A DNA stretch of 43,729 nt from Candidatus Accumulibacter conexus (GCA_017592775.1 JAGFNJ010000046.1:1-43729); one strand, 5' to 3'. Counted from the first letter of the stretch, positions 24,470 through 34,817 are shown. Made by a program: numbers and translations. Notes: generated by a model not told the origin, from the letters alone.

Positions 24470-26134
24470 TCACGAGTCGGCTGCCGCGCCCCGCTTGCTG
24501 CCGCGCAGGTAGAGCTGCAACTTCTCGCTCTCGCGGCGATCGGTCGGACGCCCGCCCTGCCATATCTTGCGCCAGCCGCTTCCCGTCGTCAGGCCGCCGT
24601 CCTTCGGCGAGCCATGGATCAGGCGCAGCTCGCAGGTTCTCGCGGCGGGTGATGCCGCCGGCAACGTGCGTATCCCCTCGAAGTAGTCGAGCGAGGCGAG
24701 CACGGGATCCGCCACGTTGACGCTCGCGATACACCCGTGGCTCGTCGGCAGGTTCCTGGCGAGCGACGCGGCCGGTTGACGATAGGTCTTGATGTGGTCG
24801 ATCCACGGCATCCAGAGCGCTGCCACCAGCAGCCAGAAGAGCGTCAGGCCGGCCATCCAGTGCATGATGCCGCGCATCGGGGAGCGGGCCGTGGTGACGA
24901 TCAGCCAGCACCAGGCGGCTGTCGCCAGCAGTGCGAAGCCGGCAGCGATGAGGCTGAAGTGGGCGATGAAACCCGGTGCCAGCCGCAGGGACTGCCGGCC
25001 CAGGCTTGCCGGCCAGCCGAAGACGATGGCGCACCAGCCGAGCCAGGCGAGCAGCGCCAGAATACTGAAGGTGATCATGCCGAACCAGTCGAACGCGTTG
25101 GCGGCGCCGCGTCGCAGCGAGGTGACTCCCGGCACTGCCAGCAGCACCAGCGGCGGCAGGAGCAGCAGCGCCGACGCGCTGCGGGCATCCAGCCAGAAGC
25201 TGATCGTCGGCAGGGCGAACAGAAGGGCGAAGATCGGCAGGGCAAGGGGCGTGCTGCGCAGATGCCGGCGTCTTGCCCACAGAGCCCAGGCGGCGAGCGG
25301 GAAGGCCGGCCATGCGTACCACGGCAACATGAGCACGAGGCGCAGCAGTCGTGGCCACGGTTGCGCAGTGCCGCCGAGCTGGCTCAGCTCAGCGACACTG
25401 AAGGCAGCCAGATACGCCGGGTCGTGCAGGGACAGGGCAAGGAGCCAGGCGGCGGCAGGAAGGGCGGCCGGCAGCAGGGAGGCTGCCAGCAGGAGCGCGG
25501 CGCGCTGCCGGTTCTCGGCACGCCAGGCGACGAAGGCTGCGACCGGCAGCAGGGGCAGCATGGCCGCCAGGCCGTTGGTCAGCAGGCCGAGGCCGAGGGC
25601 CATGGCGAAGACGAGGGCGCCACGGCGCGGCCGCCGCTCGAGCTGTGTCAGCCCCCAGTAGGCGGCTGCATGCGCCGCCAGCGTCGCCAGCATGGGCTGC
25701 GCCTCGTGCGCGTGGAACAGGAAGCCGATGCTGCCGGCCAGCAGCAGCGGCGCCGCTGGCGCCTCGGTGCGGCCGTGCAGTTCGCGGGCTGCGAGCAGAA
25801 TGAAGGCAAGCGCCAACAGGGTGCACACGCCGCTGGCCAGACGGGCGCCATCATGCAGCGGCAGCAGCCAGGATGACAGGTAGCCGCTGCTCGCTGCCAG
25901 CCAGTAGTACAGGGGCGCGTCAGGGTAGGGGCGGCCGGCAAGTCCCGGTGTCAGCCATCTGCCACTCGACAACATCTCGTGTACGACGCCGATGGTCACG
26001 GCGTCGTCGTTCTTCCATGGGTCGTGGCCGATCAGGCCCGGCAGGACGTAAAGGGCGAGCAGGACGGCGAGGCTCCAGCCGCCTGGCGGCAGGGTGAGGC
26101 CCCGAAAACGAGCCGGCTTCGCATATTCCAGCAT
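24470..26134 (-). CDS. ArnT-like GT-C membrane glycosyltransferase
   Basis: This is a 554-residue polytopic membrane protein. After the first helix it has GHDPWKNDDAVTIGVVHEML, with paired acidic residues in the first periplasmic loop, and then PYPDAPLYYWLAA, a pattern found in ArnT/PMT-family enzymes (usually H/D-P...K.DE and P..K.PL). About eleven more helices follow, and a soluble tail of about 120 residues ends in a basic stretch. These enzymes transfer a sugar from undecaprenyl phosphate, for example to lipid A. It is next to rpmE on the same strand, but after that gene's terminator, and away from the glycan cluster, so its acceptor is unknown. Confidence 0.7.
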   Translation of the reverse strand: MLEYAKPARFRGLTLPPGGWSLAVLLALYVLPGLIGHDPWKNDDAVTIGVVHEMLSSGRWLTPGLAGRPYPDAPLYYWLAASSGYLSSWLLPLHDGARLASGVCTLLALAFILLAARELHGRTEAPAAPLLLAGSIGFLFHAHEAQPMLATLAAHAAAYWGLTQLERRPRRGALVFAMALGLGLLTNGLAAMLPLLPVAAFVAWRAENRQRAALLLAASLLPAALPAAAWLLALSLHDPAYLAAFSVAELSQLGGTAQPWPRLLRLVLMLPWYAWPAFPLAAWALWARRRHLRSTPLALPIFALLFALPTISFWLDARSASALLLLPPLVLLAVPGVTSLRRGAANAFDWFGMITFSILALLAWLGWCAIVFGWPASLGRQSLRLAPGFIAHFSLIAAGFALLATAAWCWLIVTTARSPMRGIMHWMAGLTLFWLLVAALWMPWIDHIKTYRQPAASLARNLPTSHGCIASVNVADPVLASLDYFEGIRTLPAASPAARTCELRLIHGSPKDGGLTTGSGWRKIWQGGRPTDRRESEKLQLYLRGSKRGAAADS

Positions 26135-26173
26135 CTGGGCGCTATTGCCGAAGGCGTCTGCCTGGCGGAAACG

Positions 26174-26198
26174 AAAAAGGCAGCCGGGGGGCTGCCTT
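26174..26198 (-). terminator. Rho-independent terminator of rpmE
   Basis: On the minus strand a perfect 9-bp stem (AAGGCAGCC / GGCTGCCTT) with a CCCC loop is followed by TTTTTC. It lies about 24 bp after the rpmE stop. Confidence 0.85.
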
Positions 26199-26221
26199 CC
26201 TGGTCGACCCCGCCGTTCGAC

Positions 26222-26437
26222 CTAGGCCGTCTTGCGCATGGCGCCGTACTTCTGGTTGAACTTCTCGACCCGGCCCGCCGTGTCGATGATCTTTTGCTTG
26301 CCGGTGTAGAAGGGATGGCAGGCCGCACAGACCTCGACGTGCAGTGCCTTCTTCATCGTCGATCGGGTGGTGAAGACGTTGCCGCAGGAGCAGGTCACCG
26401 TGATCTCGTTGTATGCGGGGTGAATCTTGTCTTTCAT
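26222..26437 (-). CDS. rpmE: 50S ribosomal protein L31
   Basis: The 71-residue protein is the zinc-binding (C+) type of L31, with cysteines at positions 16, 18, 37 and 40 (CSCG and [13 protein letters not shown]). It sits at the base of the large subunit central protuberance. GGAAG precedes the ATG. It follows rho by 198 bp, a common pairing in betaproteobacteria, and ends at a strong terminator. Confidence 0.97.
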   Translation of the reverse strand: MKDKIHPAYNEITVTCSCGNVFTTRSTMKKALHVEVCAACHPFYTGKQKIIDTAGRVEKFNQKYGAMRKTA

Positions 26438-26635
26438 CTGTTGTTCTTCCGGTACGTTGGAACTGGCGGGTCATCACGAATGGACGCTGCCCGGGAGGTC
26501 GGGATTCTCCGAGAGGCGAGATTATCAGCGATTTCTTCCCGATCTGCAATCGGCTGCTGCAACTGCGCGCTGCCGCAGGCGCCTCATCCCTGCCGGGCCG
26601 GGGAGAATCCCGGCGGTGCCCGCTGTGGCTGGTGG

Positions 26636-27892
26636 TCAGCGGCGCATCGAGTCAAAGAACTCCGCGTTGTTCCGGGTTGCCTTGATCTTGTCGAGCAGGA
26701 ACTCCATCGCTTCGAGATCATCCATGTTGTAGAGCAGTTTGCGCAGGATCCACATCTTCTGCAGGACGTCCGGCTTCAGCAGCAGCTCTTCCCGACGCGT
26801 TCCGGATCGATTGACGTTGATTGCCGGATAGACACGCTTTTCCGCCATTCGCCGGTCGAGGTGGATTTCCATGTTGCCCGTGCCCTTGAACTCCTCGTAG
26901 ATCACGTCGTCCATGCGGCTGCCGGTATCGATCAGCGCGGTGGCGATGATCGTCAGCGAGCCGCCTTCCTCGATGTTGCGGGCGGCGCCAAAGAATCGCT
27001 TGGGTTTCTGCAGCGCATTGGCGTCGACACCGCCGGTGAGGACCTTGCCGGAGGCAGGCTGGACGGTATTGTAGGCGCGCGCCAGGCGGGTGATCGAGTC
27101 CAGCAGGATGACGACGTCCCGCTTGTGTTCGACCAAGCGCTTGGCTTTCTCGATGACCATTTCGGCGACCTGTACGTGGCGCGTCGCCGGCTCGTCGAAG
27201 GTCGAGGCGACGACTTCTCCGCGTACCGAGCGCGTCATTTCGGTGACCTCTTCGGGACGTTCGTCGATCAGCAGGACGATCAGCGAGACATCAGGGTGAT
27301 TGCTGGTGATGGCGTGCGCGATGTGCTGCATCATCACCGTCTTGCCACTCTTCGGGCTGGCCACCAGCAGGCCCCGCTGCCCCTTGCCGATCGGCGCGAT
27401 GATGTCGATGATGCGGCTGGTGATGTTCTCCTCGCCGCGCATGTCACGTTCGACTTCCAGGTGCTCGGCCGGATGCAGTGGCGTCAGGTTCTCGAAGAGA
27501 ATCTTGTTCTTTGACGCCTCGGGCGCCTCGCCGTTGATCCGGTCGACCTTGACCAGGGCGAAGTAACGCTCACCTTCCTTGGGCGTGCGAATCTCCCCCT
27601 CGATGGTGTCGCCGGTATGCAGGTTGAAGCGCCTGATCTGGCTCGGGCTGACGTAGATGTCGTCGGTGCTGGCGAGGTACGAGGTATCTGGTGAACGGAG
27701 GAAGCCGAAGCCGTCGGAGAGGGTTTCGAGCGTGCCGTCGCCAAAGATGCTTTCGCCCTTGCGGGCCTGGTTCTTCAGCAGAGCAAAGATCAACTCGTGC
27801 TTGCGTAAGCGGTTGGCGCCCTCGATGCTGTTGTTGACCGCCATGTCGAGCAGTTGGCTGACATGTAGTGCTTTGAGTTCGGATAGTTGCAT
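26636..27892 (-). CDS. rho: transcription termination factor Rho
   Basis: The 418-residue protein is a hexameric RNA-dependent ATPase that ends transcription. The N-terminal helical domain starts [18 protein letters not shown]. The primary RNA-binding OB-fold contains GFGFLR at residues 61-66. The ATPase domain has the Walker A SPKSGKT at 179-185, the Walker [14 protein letters not shown], the Q-loop [20 protein letters not shown] and the R-loop near the end. Length and motifs are typical. No clear Shine-Dalgarno stands before the ATG, and a large hairpin lies in the 198-bp gap upstream. Confidence 0.98.
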   Translation of the reverse strand: MQLSELKALHVSQLLDMAVNNSIEGANRLRKHELIFALLKNQARKGESIFGDGTLETLSDGFGFLRSPDTSYLASTDDIYVSPSQIRRFNLHTGDTIEGEIRTPKEGERYFALVKVDRINGEAPEASKNKILFENLTPLHPAEHLEVERDMRGEENITSRIIDIIAPIGKGQRGLLVASPKSGKTVMMQHIAHAITSNHPDVSLIVLLIDERPEEVTEMTRSVRGEVVASTFDEPATRHVQVAEMVIEKAKRLVEHKRDVVILLDSITRLARAYNTVQPASGKVLTGGVDANALQKPKRFFGAARNIEEGGSLTIIATALIDTGSRMDDVIYEEFKGTGNMEIHLDRRMAEKRVYPAINVNRSGTRREELLLKPDVLQKMWILRKLLYNMDDLEAMEFLLDKIKATRNNAEFFDSMRR

Positions 27893-27991
27893 GTGCTGAC
27901 GAGAGAGGAGGGAATGACCGGGCGGCCGCTCGCACGCAGATCAACCAGAGATATGCGGAAGCGGCCGAGAGAGGGCGGCTGGGATTGCTGG

Positions 27992-28074
27992 AAAAAGCGA
28001 GAATGCCTGAAGGCTCTGGGTTGGGCGGGGGGCTCTGAGCGGGAGACTCGTGTCTGCCCCCGGATCCTTCAGGC
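27992..28074 (-). terminator. long hairpin with U-run between trxA and rho
   Basis: On the minus strand the arms GCCTGAAGG (28074-28066) and CCTTCAGGC (28013-28005) can pair, with an inner GGGGGC/GCCCCC stem and a large loop. Eight bases after the outer stem comes TTTTT (27996-27992). It starts 17 bp after the trxA stop and ends 100 bp before rho. It could end trxA transcripts or act as an attenuator in a rho leader. Confidence 0.5.
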
Positions 28075-28090
28075 CGCGAGGGTAGCGGCT

Positions 28091-28417
28091 TTAGAGGTTG
28101 CTGTCAATGAAAGTGACCAACTGTGCACGCGACAGCGCGCCCACTTTCGTCGCCTCGACGTTGCCGTTCTTGAACAGCATCAGCGTCGGGATGCCGCGGA
28201 TGCCATAGCTGGCAGGCGTCTTCTGATTGTCATCGATGTTCAGCTTGACGACTTTCAGGCGGCCTGCATAGTCGGTGGCGATGTCGTCGAGCAGCGGCGC
28301 AATCATCTTGCATGGGCCGCACCATTCTGCCCAGTAATCAACCAGGACCGGTTCTGTCGACTGCAACACGTCGGCAGTGAAGCTGTCGTCCGTGACGTGA
28401 TGGATGTGTTCGTTCAT
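28091..28417 (-). CDS. trxA: thioredoxin
   Basis: The 108-residue protein carries the redox motif W32-C33-G-P-C36 in [10 protein letters not shown], the cis-proline in [11 protein letters not shown], and the usual buried Asp in LVDYWAEW. It reduces protein disulfides (ribonucleotide reductase, methionine sulfoxide reductase and others) with electrons from thioredoxin reductase. The AGAGG before the ATG is a fair ribosome-binding site. trxA upstream of rho is a common order in proteobacteria. Confidence 0.98.
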   Translation of the reverse strand: MNEHIHHVTDDSFTADVLQSTEPVLVDYWAEWCGPCKMIAPLLDDIATDYAGRLKVVKLNIDDNQKTPASYGIRGIPTLMLFKNGNVEATKVGALSRAQLVTFIDSNL

Positions 28418-28611
28418 TGAAAGCCTCTTGCGGGATCTTGGATCGGGAGCTTGGTGAGCGCTGGCGGGGCTGCCTGGGGAGAGAGCTCGACTCCGGTCGG
28501 CGAGCTTGGCAATGCTAGCGAAAAAATCTCGTCAAGGGAAGCCGTGCATCTGCCCCGACGGTCGCAATTACGCTATAGTCGCCATCGTCTCATATCTCCA
28601 GAAGCGTGATC

Positions 28612-28935
28612 ATGGCATACGTTGTTACCGAGAACTGTATCAAGTGCAAGTTCACCGATTGCGTCGACGTTTGTCCGGTGGATTGCTTTCATGAAGGACC
28701 GAACTTCCTGGTGATCGATCCCGAGGAATGCATCGACTGCACCTTGTGCGTCCCCGAGTGTCCGGCGGAAGCCATCTTCGCCGAGGACGATGTGCCGCAG
28801 ACACAGCTCGGGTTCATTGCGCTGAATGCCGAACTGTCGCAGGTCTGGCCGGTCATTGCCGAACGTCGGGAAGCCTTGCCCGATGCCGACGAGTGGAACA
28901 ACAAACCGGACAAGCTGCAGTACCTGGAACGTTGA
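28612..28935 (+). CDS. fdxA: 7Fe ferredoxin (3Fe-4S plus 4Fe-4S), FdxA type
   Basis: This 107-residue protein matches Azotobacter ferredoxin I throughout. The cysteines fall at C9, C12, C17, C21, C25, C40, C43, C46 and C50. By analogy C9, C17 and C50 hold the 3Fe-4S cluster and C21, C40, C43 and C46 the 4Fe-4S cluster. The C-terminal extension with [10 protein letters not shown] and LQYLER is the FdxA cap. It is a low-potential electron carrier. The ATG at 28612 is chosen because MAYVVTENC is the family start. A TATAGT lies about 35 bp upstream. Confidence 0.95.
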   Translation: MAYVVTENCIKCKFTDCVDVCPVDCFHEGPNFLVIDPEECIDCTLCVPECPAEAIFAEDDVPQTQLGFIALNAELSQVWPVIAERREALPDADEWNNKPDKLQYLER

Positions 28936-29208
28936 TCGGGCTGCCGCTCGTGCCGGGTGCCGGCGGCGTCGTGCGTGTCGGCATTTGGCGGCTGCCCAGC
29001 CGCGATGTGAACGGAGCCATCGTCCGTCCGCAGCAGCAGCGGACGCCGGCAGGCAGGCAGCGCCGGTGGCGCAAAATCCTTTAGAATTGTCCATGGCTGC
29101 GTCAATCGGGGCGCTCGTGTCTGGCAGGCAGGCAGGAGCGGCAGGACATCCGGTGGCGGGCATGGCGGCACTCTACATACATACACGCGAAATCACAGGA
29201 GGAGAACA

Positions 29209-30894
29209 GTGGAAAAGATCTGGCTGCAGAGCTATCAGAAGGGTGTGCCCGCCGAGATAGACCTGGGTGAGTTCCAGTCGCTTGGCGAGTTGTTCGAGAA
29301 GAGTGTCGGCCAGTATCGCGATCGCGTCGCCTATATCAGCATGGGTGCGCAGATTACCTACGGCGAACTCGACAAGCTGTCGCGGGATTTCGCCGCCTAC
29401 CTGCAGTCGGTCCTCAAACTGCCCCCGGGCGCGCGCGTCGCGCTGATGATGCCGAATGTCCTGCAGTATCCGATCTGCATCTTCGGTGCGCTGCGGGCTG
29501 GCTACGTCGTGGTCAACGTCAACCCGCTCTACACGCCGCGCGAACTCGAACACCAGCTCAAGGATTCCGGCGCCGAGGTGATCGTCATTCTCGAGAACTT
29601 CGCCGTGACGCTGGAGCAGGTGGTTGCCCGGACGCCGGTCAAACACATCGTCGTGGCTCGTCTGGGTGACATGCTTCCCTTTCCCAAGGGGGCCGTGGTC
29701 AACTTCGTCGTCAAGTATGTCAAGAAGATGGTCCCGGCCTGGACCTTGACGCGGGCGGTGAATTTCCGGACGGCACTTGGCAAGGGCGCAACCGCCGAAC
29801 TGAAATCGGTCATCGTGCAGCAAGAGGATCTGGCCTTCCTGCAATATACCGGTGGTACCACGGGTGTCTCGAAAGGGGCGATGCTGATGCATCGAAACAT
29901 CCTGGCCAACCTCGCACAGGCGCATGCCTGGATCAAGCCGGCACTTGGCGACGAGCAGCACATGGTCGTCACGGCACTGCCGCTCTATCACATCTTTGCT
30001 CTGACGGCGAACTGTTTCACCTTCTTCAAGATCGGTGCCAGCAACCTGTTGATCGTCAATCCGCGCGACATTCCAGGATTTGTCGGCGAGCTCGCCAAAC
30101 ATCCCTTTACCGTCATCACCGGTGTCAACACCCTGTTCAACGCGCTGTTGAACAACGACGCCTTCTGCGCGCTCGATTTCAGTCACCTCAAGGTCACCCT
30201 GGGCGGTGGCATGGCGGTACAGAAGGCGGTGGCGGAAAGATGGATGCAGGTTACCGGCAAGCCGCTGATCGAGGCTTACGGCCTCACCGAAACGTCCCCG
30301 GCAGCAACCATCAATCCGCTCGACATCCCGGCTTACACCGGCGCCATCGGTGTTCCCATTTCGTCGACCGAGGTGGCCATTCGTGACGATGCAGGCGTCG
30401 ATGTGCCGCTCGGCGAGCGCGGAGAACTGTGCATCCGTGGCCCGCAGGTGATGAAGGGCTACTACAACCGCCCCGAAGAGACGGCGAAGGTGATCATGCC
30501 GGACGGCTTCCTCCTCACCGGCGACATCGCGGTGATGGACGAAAAGGGTTTCGTGCGCATCGTCGACCGCAAGAAGGACATGATTCTCGTCTCCGGTTTC
30601 AATGTCTACCCGAACGAGGTCGAGGACGTGGTTGCGCAGCACGCTGGAGTCCTCGAGGTGGCGGCGGTGGGAGTGCCCCATGAAAAATCAGGCGAGGTGG
30701 TGAAGATCTTCGTCGTCAAGAAGGATCCGGCGTTGACGGCCGAAGCCCTGATCGCCCATTGCCGGGAACATCTGACCGGCTACAAGGTTCCAGGACAGAT
30801 CGAGTTCCGCAGCGAACTGCCAAAAACCAACGTCGGCAAGATCCTGCGCCGCGAGTTGCGCGACGAAGCGATCAAGAAGCCCGGTGAACGCTGA
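29209..30894 (+). CDS. fadD: long-chain-fatty-acid--CoA ligase
   Basis: The 561-residue protein is an adenylate-forming enzyme that activates fatty acids to acyl-CoA with ATP. Key motifs are the P-loop [13 protein letters not shown] near residue 214, the A5 motif [12 protein letters not shown] near 358, and the A7/A8 region [24 protein letters not shown] near 432-455, here in parts. The catalytic lysine lies in [12 protein letters not shown] near the C-terminus. The start is a GTG at 29209 behind a very strong ACAGGAGGAG. The length equals E. coli FadD (561). It is alone on its strand, 273 bp after fdxA; that gap has a TTTAGAAT near 29082 but no convincing promoter. The product could feed the storage-lipid island. 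Confidence 0.93.
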   Translation: MEKIWLQSYQKGVPAEIDLGEFQSLGELFEKSVGQYRDRVAYISMGAQITYGELDKLSRDFAAYLQSVLKLPPGARVALMMPNVLQYPICIFGALRAGYVVVNVNPLYTPRELEHQLKDSGAEVIVILENFAVTLEQVVARTPVKHIVVARLGDMLPFPKGAVVNFVVKYVKKMVPAWTLTRAVNFRTALGKGATAELKSVIVQQEDLAFLQYTGGTTGVSKGAMLMHRNILANLAQAHAWIKPALGDEQHMVVTALPLYHIFALTANCFTFFKIGASNLLIVNPRDIPGFVGELAKHPFTVITGVNTLFNALLNNDAFCALDFSHLKVTLGGGMAVQKAVAERWMQVTGKPLIEAYGLTETSPAATINPLDIPAYTGAIGVPISSTEVAIRDDAGVDVPLGERGELCIRGPQVMKGYYNRPEETAKVIMPDGFLLTGDIAVMDEKGFVRIVDRKKDMILVSGFNVYPNEVEDVVAQHAGVLEVAAVGVPHEKSGEVVKIFVVKKDPALTAEALIAHCREHLTGYKVPGQIEFRSELPKTNVGKILRRELRDEAIKKPGER

Positions 30895-30999
30895 GCTGCA
30901 TCGAAGACCTGCGGACGACGGGTTGGCGGACGGGTAGTGCTGTGCCGATTGGCTGTGCGGTGACTCTCGTCGCCAGTGCCGGCTCTGTTCCCCCCTCGG

Positions 31000-31614
31000 T
31001 CAATCCTTCGCCGAGTGCTGCCGGAGCACTTCCGCGGTGACCGGATGCTTGTTCCTCGACGCGTAGAACAGCGGTGTGTTGCCGTTCTTGTCCTTGATCT
31101 GTGTGTCGGCGCCGTTTTCGATCAGGGCGCGTGACACTTTGGGTTGGCCGGTTGCCGCCGCCAAGTGGAGTGGCGTCTGACCGGTCTCGCTGCGCGCATT
31201 GGCGTTCGCCTTCCTGGACAGCAACAGTTCAACTTCCAGTCTCCCACCGGCGACGACCGCTGCATGCAGCGGTGTCATGCCGATGCGGTCGCGGGCTTCG
31301 ATGTTCGCACCATTGGCGAGCAGCAGTTCGCTGGCTTTGGTGCGGCCGTAGAAGGCCGCCATGTGCAGGGCCGTCCTGCCCAGAGCGTCGGTGTCGTCGA
31401 TCTCGGCGCCACCCTCGAGCTGTGCCCTGATCGCTCCCAAGTCACCACGCGCTGCGGCGGCGGCCAGTGGGGCTGCCGCCGTTGGCGGCTCCTCGACGCT
31501 GACGGCCGGTGGCGGCGTCGGGGCGCTGGCCTCGGGCTCGCGGTTGCAGCCAGCCGCGGCGAGGAGGAGTGCGCAGATCATCGAGACGGCGGTGTGGGGA
31601 AAGGCTGTCTTCAT
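31000..31614 (-). CDS. ankyrin-repeat lipoprotein
   Basis: The 204-residue product has a lipoprotein signal peptide ending LLAAAGC (Cys near residue 23), a Pro/Ala/Glu-rich linker to about residue 50, and four to five ankyrin repeats. Examples are GRTALHMAAFYGRTKASELLLANGA, given in parts as GRTALHMAAFYG and ELLLANGANIEARD, then TPLHAAVVAGG, TPLHLAAATGQP and TPLFYASRNKHP. Anchored in the outer or inner membrane, it probably binds a protein in the periplasm. Partner unknown. It converges with fadD. The 299 bp upstream of its start hold nothing I can support. Confidence 0.83.
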   Translation of the reverse strand: MKTAFPHTAVSMICALLLAAAGCNREPEASAPTPPPAVSVEEPPTAAAPLAAAAARGDLGAIRAQLEGGAEIDDTDALGRTALHMAAFYGRTKASELLLANGANIEARDRIGMTPLHAAVVAGGRLEVELLLSRKANANARSETGQTPLHLAAATGQPKVSRALIENGADTQIKDKNGNTPLFYASRNKHPVTAEVLRQHSAKD

Positions 31615-31913
31615 CTCACAAGGTTCCTGCCCGGTTCAAGCGCACCTCCACCGGCAATTCGCCTGCAGCGCCGGCTCTTGCAGGAGCCAGCAGGCGTGTC
31701 CAGGTGGGAAGGCACGGATCCGTCACGGATCACGGGTTCGCAATCGGTGCCGCGAATCTTACCATCGCAGTGCCGGCCGCGCGTTTTGGCGGGCCTGGGG
31801 CGCGCTTCTCGGAGGCATCGCCGACGGCATACCAGCCGCTGTCCGGGCACAGCTGAAGACGCGATGTCCCGCTTCGTCCATCCTGGTGCAACGGGCCTGC
31901 GCGCATTCGTCCC

Positions 31914-32813
31914 TCACTGGCGGGCTACGGTCTGGCGCTTGGCGACTGTGAGCTGTAGCTGACTGCGCAGCAGCGGCTGACCGTTGCCCGCCAGGAAGCT
32001 GAGGTCGATCTCGTAATCCCCCGGGTTCAGATCAAGGACCACCTCGGTCTGGCCGTCGCTCAGACGGAGGTTGCGAAGCGGCGCGCGATTCTGCCTGACT
32101 TCGACCTGGAAGAATCCGGTATCGGGGATGGCCGACTTCTCCGCGGCAACGCCCAGGCCGACGACCCCGAGTTTGAGCAGGAAGGGGCTGCTGACCGTCT
32201 CGCCGTCGCGGAGGTTCTTCACGTAGACGATTCTGTCTGCCTTCGGTGGTGTCGTGACCTCGTCCTGGTACCATGTCTGGCACGTGTCGGCAAAGCGCGT
32301 CGGGTCGATCTTCGGCTGCGGCAAGTCCTTTCGGCTACCCGTCACCGTGACGTTGATCTTGCGGCTGAAGACGTAATACGGCCGATGTTCGTGATCGGCA
32401 AACAGCAGACGCAGGCTGTGCTGCCCGGGCGACAGTTCGAGTGCGACGGCGGTCTGTCCCTTGCCAAAGTGCCGGTGCTTGTCGGAGAAGGGAAGCGGTT
32501 CGGCAACTGAGGCGGGGAGCGGCGTGTCGATCAGCAAGTGGTGGTGGCCGCTTTTCTCGCGCTTGTTGCCGGCGGGCATCACACCCATGCCGCGGATGCC
32601 GAACTCGATCCACAGCGGGCTGCGGACCTGGAAACCATCGCGCAGGTTGGAGAAGGTCACCGGCGTCGAGTCGGCGAACAGGCTGACGGCAGTCCGGTCG
32701 GCGGTGAACTGCAGCCAGCAGCGACGCTCGAGTGGGTCATCCGGCAGCGGTCTGGCGGCGGCGAAGGAGCACAGGAGCAGCGCAATCAGGGAAAAACTCA
32801 GCCGGTGATTCAT
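31914..32813 (-). CDS. exported DUF4399 protein with a second, degenerate copy of the domain
   Basis: The 299-residue protein has a Sec signal peptide (RLSFSLIALLLCSFAAA, cleavage near residue 20). DUF4399 follows at about 45-155, with FQVRSPLWIEFGIRGMGVMPAG, SGHHHLLID, HRHFGKGQTAVALELSPGQH and FADHEHRPY. A second unit at about 190-290 repeats the plan (VYVKNLRDGETVSSPFLLK, GVVGLGVAAE, LRLSDGQTEVVLDLNPGDYEI) but has lost the GHHH and HxHF histidines. DUF4399 proteins are of unknown function; the His clusters suggest metal binding in the first unit only. GGGAGG precedes the ATG. The 409 bp downstream to icd contain only the icd terminator. Confidence 0.75.
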   Translation of the reverse strand: MNHRLSFSLIALLLCSFAAARPLPDDPLERRCWLQFTADRTAVSLFADSTPVTFSNLRDGFQVRSPLWIEFGIRGMGVMPAGNKREKSGHHHLLIDTPLPASVAEPLPFSDKHRHFGKGQTAVALELSPGQHSLRLLFADHEHRPYYVFSRKINVTVTGSRKDLPQPKIDPTRFADTCQTWYQDEVTTPPKADRIVYVKNLRDGETVSSPFLLKLGVVGLGVAAEKSAIPDTGFFQVEVRQNRAPLRNLRLSDGQTEVVLDLNPGDYEIDLSFLAGNGQPLLRSQLQLTVAKRQTVARQ

Positions 32814-33151
32814 CGGTGGCCTCCCTCTGGGCAGCAGGTGGTTGGCGACGGACTGCGGTTGCGGTGCGGTGCGCGCGGCGGATCCGCATCAGGAAACAGC
32901 CGCAGCACCGCCGGGCTCTGTCAACCCGCGCCATCGGCGAGGCGTGCGGTCCCGGAGGGCATCGGCCGGCCAGCACGGCAGCGCGCCTTGTCACTCCAGA
33001 ACTCAGAACTGGTCGCCGATTCTACAGCATCGTTCCCCCGGCCGGACAAGCATCTGCCTGGCGGCTCGTCATGTGGCAGGGAAGCGACCGCAATGGTGCC
33101 GGGATTTCCGGTCATCGGACAGACTGCCGATGCGCTGGTCGGAGCACGCGG
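32814..33151. other. non-coding stretch between the DUF4399 gene and the icd terminator
   Basis: About 340 bases upstream of the DUF4399 gene and downstream of icd. I see no gene with convincing codon structure, no tRNA and no clear promoter here. The DUF4399 promoter must lie at its left side. Confidence 0.4.
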
Positions 33152-33182
33152 AAAACGCAGGGCCCCCTTGCGGGGGCCCTGG
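33152..33182 (-). terminator. Rho-independent terminator of icd
   Basis: On the minus strand a 10-bp GC-rich stem (CAGGGCCCCC / GGGGGCCCTG) with a GCAA loop is followed by CGTTTTCC. It lies about 40 bp after the icd stop. Confidence 0.8.
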
Positions 33183-33222
33183 TGGTGCGGTGCGGCAGGC
33201 TCGGGCCGGCGCCGCCGCGCTC

Positions 33223-34452
33223 CTACATGCGGGCGATCATGGCGTCGCCGAATTCGGAGCAGGAAACCTCGGTGGCGCCTTCCATCAGGCGCGCGAAGTC
33301 GTAGGTGACGACCTTGTCACCGATCGCCGCTTCCATCGAGGCGATGATGAGGTCTGCGGCTTCGAACCAGCCGAGGTGGCGCAGCATCATCTCTGCCGAG
33401 AGGATCAGCGAACCCGGGTTGACCTTGTCCAGACCGGCATACTTGGGCGCCGTACCGTGCGTTGCTTCGAAACAGGCGTAGACGTCCGAGATGTTGGCGC
33501 CAGGAGCGATGCCGATGCCACCGACCTGGGCGGCGAGCGCGTCCGAAATGTAGTCGCCGTTCAGGTTCGTCGTGCAGATCACGTCATACTCGGCCGGGCG
33601 CAGCAGAATCTGCTGCAGGAAGGCGTCGGCGATCGAATCCTTGATGACGATGCCACTGGGCAGCTTGAGCCACGGCCCGCCGTCGATTTCGACGCCACCG
33701 AATTCCTTTTTCGCCAGAGCGTACGCCCAGTCACGGAACGCACCCTCGGTGAACTTCATGATGTTGCCCTTGTGGACGATCGTCACCGACTTGCGCTTGT
33801 TCGTGATCGCGTACTTGATCGCTGCGCGAACGAGGCGCTCGGTACCCTCCTGCGATATTGGCTTGATGCCGATGCCGGAGCTGGCCGGGAAGCGGATTTT
33901 CTTGACGCCCATCTCGTCCTGCAGGAACTTGATGACTTTCCGGCAGCCCTCGGAATTGGCTTCCCACTCGATGCCGGCGTAGATGTCCTCGGTGTTCTCG
34001 CGGAAGATCACCATGTTCGTCTTGGCCGGGTCCTTGAGTGGCGAGGGGACGCCGCGGAAGTAGCGCACCGGACGAACGCACTGGTAGAGATCGAGTTCCT
34101 GGCGCAGCGCAACGTTCAGTGAACGGATGCCGCCACCGACCGGGGTCGTCATCGGGCCCTTGATCGATACCGAAAACTCCTTGAGTGCGTCGAGCGTCTC
34201 GGGCGAGAGCCAGACGTCGGAGCCGTACATCTGCGTCGACTTTTCGCCCGCGTAGACCTCCATCCAGAAGATCTTCTTGGCCCCGCCGTAGGCCTTGGCC
34301 ACGGCCGCGTCCACCACCTTGATCATCACCGGCGTGATGTCGATGCCGATACCGTCGCCTTCGATGAACGGGATGATCGGGTTATCCGGGACAGCCTGCC
34401 CCGGAATGATTTTCTGGCCGCCTTGTGGGACTTTGATCAGACTTGCGCTCAT
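33223..34452 (-). CDS. icd: NADP-dependent isocitrate dehydrogenase
   Basis: The 409-residue protein is the E. coli-type homodimeric enzyme that oxidises isocitrate to 2-oxoglutarate in the TCA cycle. Substrate residues S111, N113 and R117 lie in [14 protein letters not shown]127 in QCVRPVRYF, and the lysine in [12 protein letters not shown]. The NADP site has [10 protein letters not shown]111 corresponds to the serine (S113 in E. coli) phosphorylated by AceK, whose gene diverges from this one. That makes phosphorylation control of the enzyme here very likely. GGAG precedes the ATG. Confidence 0.97.
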   Translation of the reverse strand: MSASLIKVPQGGQKIIPGQAVPDNPIIPFIEGDGIGIDITPVMIKVVDAAVAKAYGGAKKIFWMEVYAGEKSTQMYGSDVWLSPETLDALKEFSVSIKGPMTTPVGGGIRSLNVALRQELDLYQCVRPVRYFRGVPSPLKDPAKTNMVIFRENTEDIYAGIEWEANSEGCRKVIKFLQDEMGVKKIRFPASSGIGIKPISQEGTERLVRAAIKYAITNKRKSVTIVHKGNIMKFTEGAFRDWAYALAKKEFGGVEIDGGPWLKLPSGIVIKDSIADAFLQQILLRPAEYDVICTTNLNGDYISDALAAQVGGIGIAPGANISDVYACFEATHGTAPKYAGLDKVNPGSLILSAEMMLRHLGWFEAADLIIASMEAAIGDKVVTYDFARLMEGATEVSCSEFGDAMIARM

Positions 34453-34817
34453 GCCTACTCCGTGTCGTGTCGTGTGGGTGAATCATCCGGTTCGGGTGCC
34501 AGCACCGCGGCACCTGGCCAGCGCAGCGTTGACTGGCTGCGAACCGGGCCTGCCGCGTTGCTGATCTTGTGGGCACGAGGGACTCTGTCAGAAGCAAATC
34601 ACCCAGCGGCACCACTCGCGATTATGTAGCAAACGCTGACGATTTGCCAGTGCTTCGCGTCCCGCTGGAAGGCTCGCCAGGAGCGGCCGAAGGGCTCCGG
34701 GCGGCCCTCTCCGGCCGCTGGGTCAGATCACGCGGACGCTGCCCGGCAGCAGCCTGTGGTGCGGCGCAGCAGGCACGGTGCTAGAATGCTGGCGTGTTGG
34801 ACCTGCGAGTGGCTGCC
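34453..34817. promoter_or_regulatory. divergent icd/aceK intergenic region
   Basis: These 365 bases separate the divergent icd and aceK starts and must hold both promoters. On the minus strand TGGCAA-N17-CATAAT near 34626-34655 is a possible icd promoter. On the plus strand TAGAAT at about 34782-34787 could be the aceK -10. Both are weak matches. No small ORF with good coding character is visible. Confidence 0.35.

Noticed and set aside
28530-28550. TTGACG on the minus strand as a trxA -35 element
   Set aside because: The only TA-rich hexamer downstream (TAGCAT) is 12 bases away, too close for a sigma-70 promoter.
29173-30681. A 502-codon minus-strand frame opposite fadD
   Set aside because: Composition typical of an antisense shadow; fadD is certain on the plus strand.
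31673-31688. Short inverted repeat GGCTC...GAGCC upstream of the ankyrin gene
   Set aside because: Five-base arms, no T-run and no position that would make it a terminator of either neighbour.
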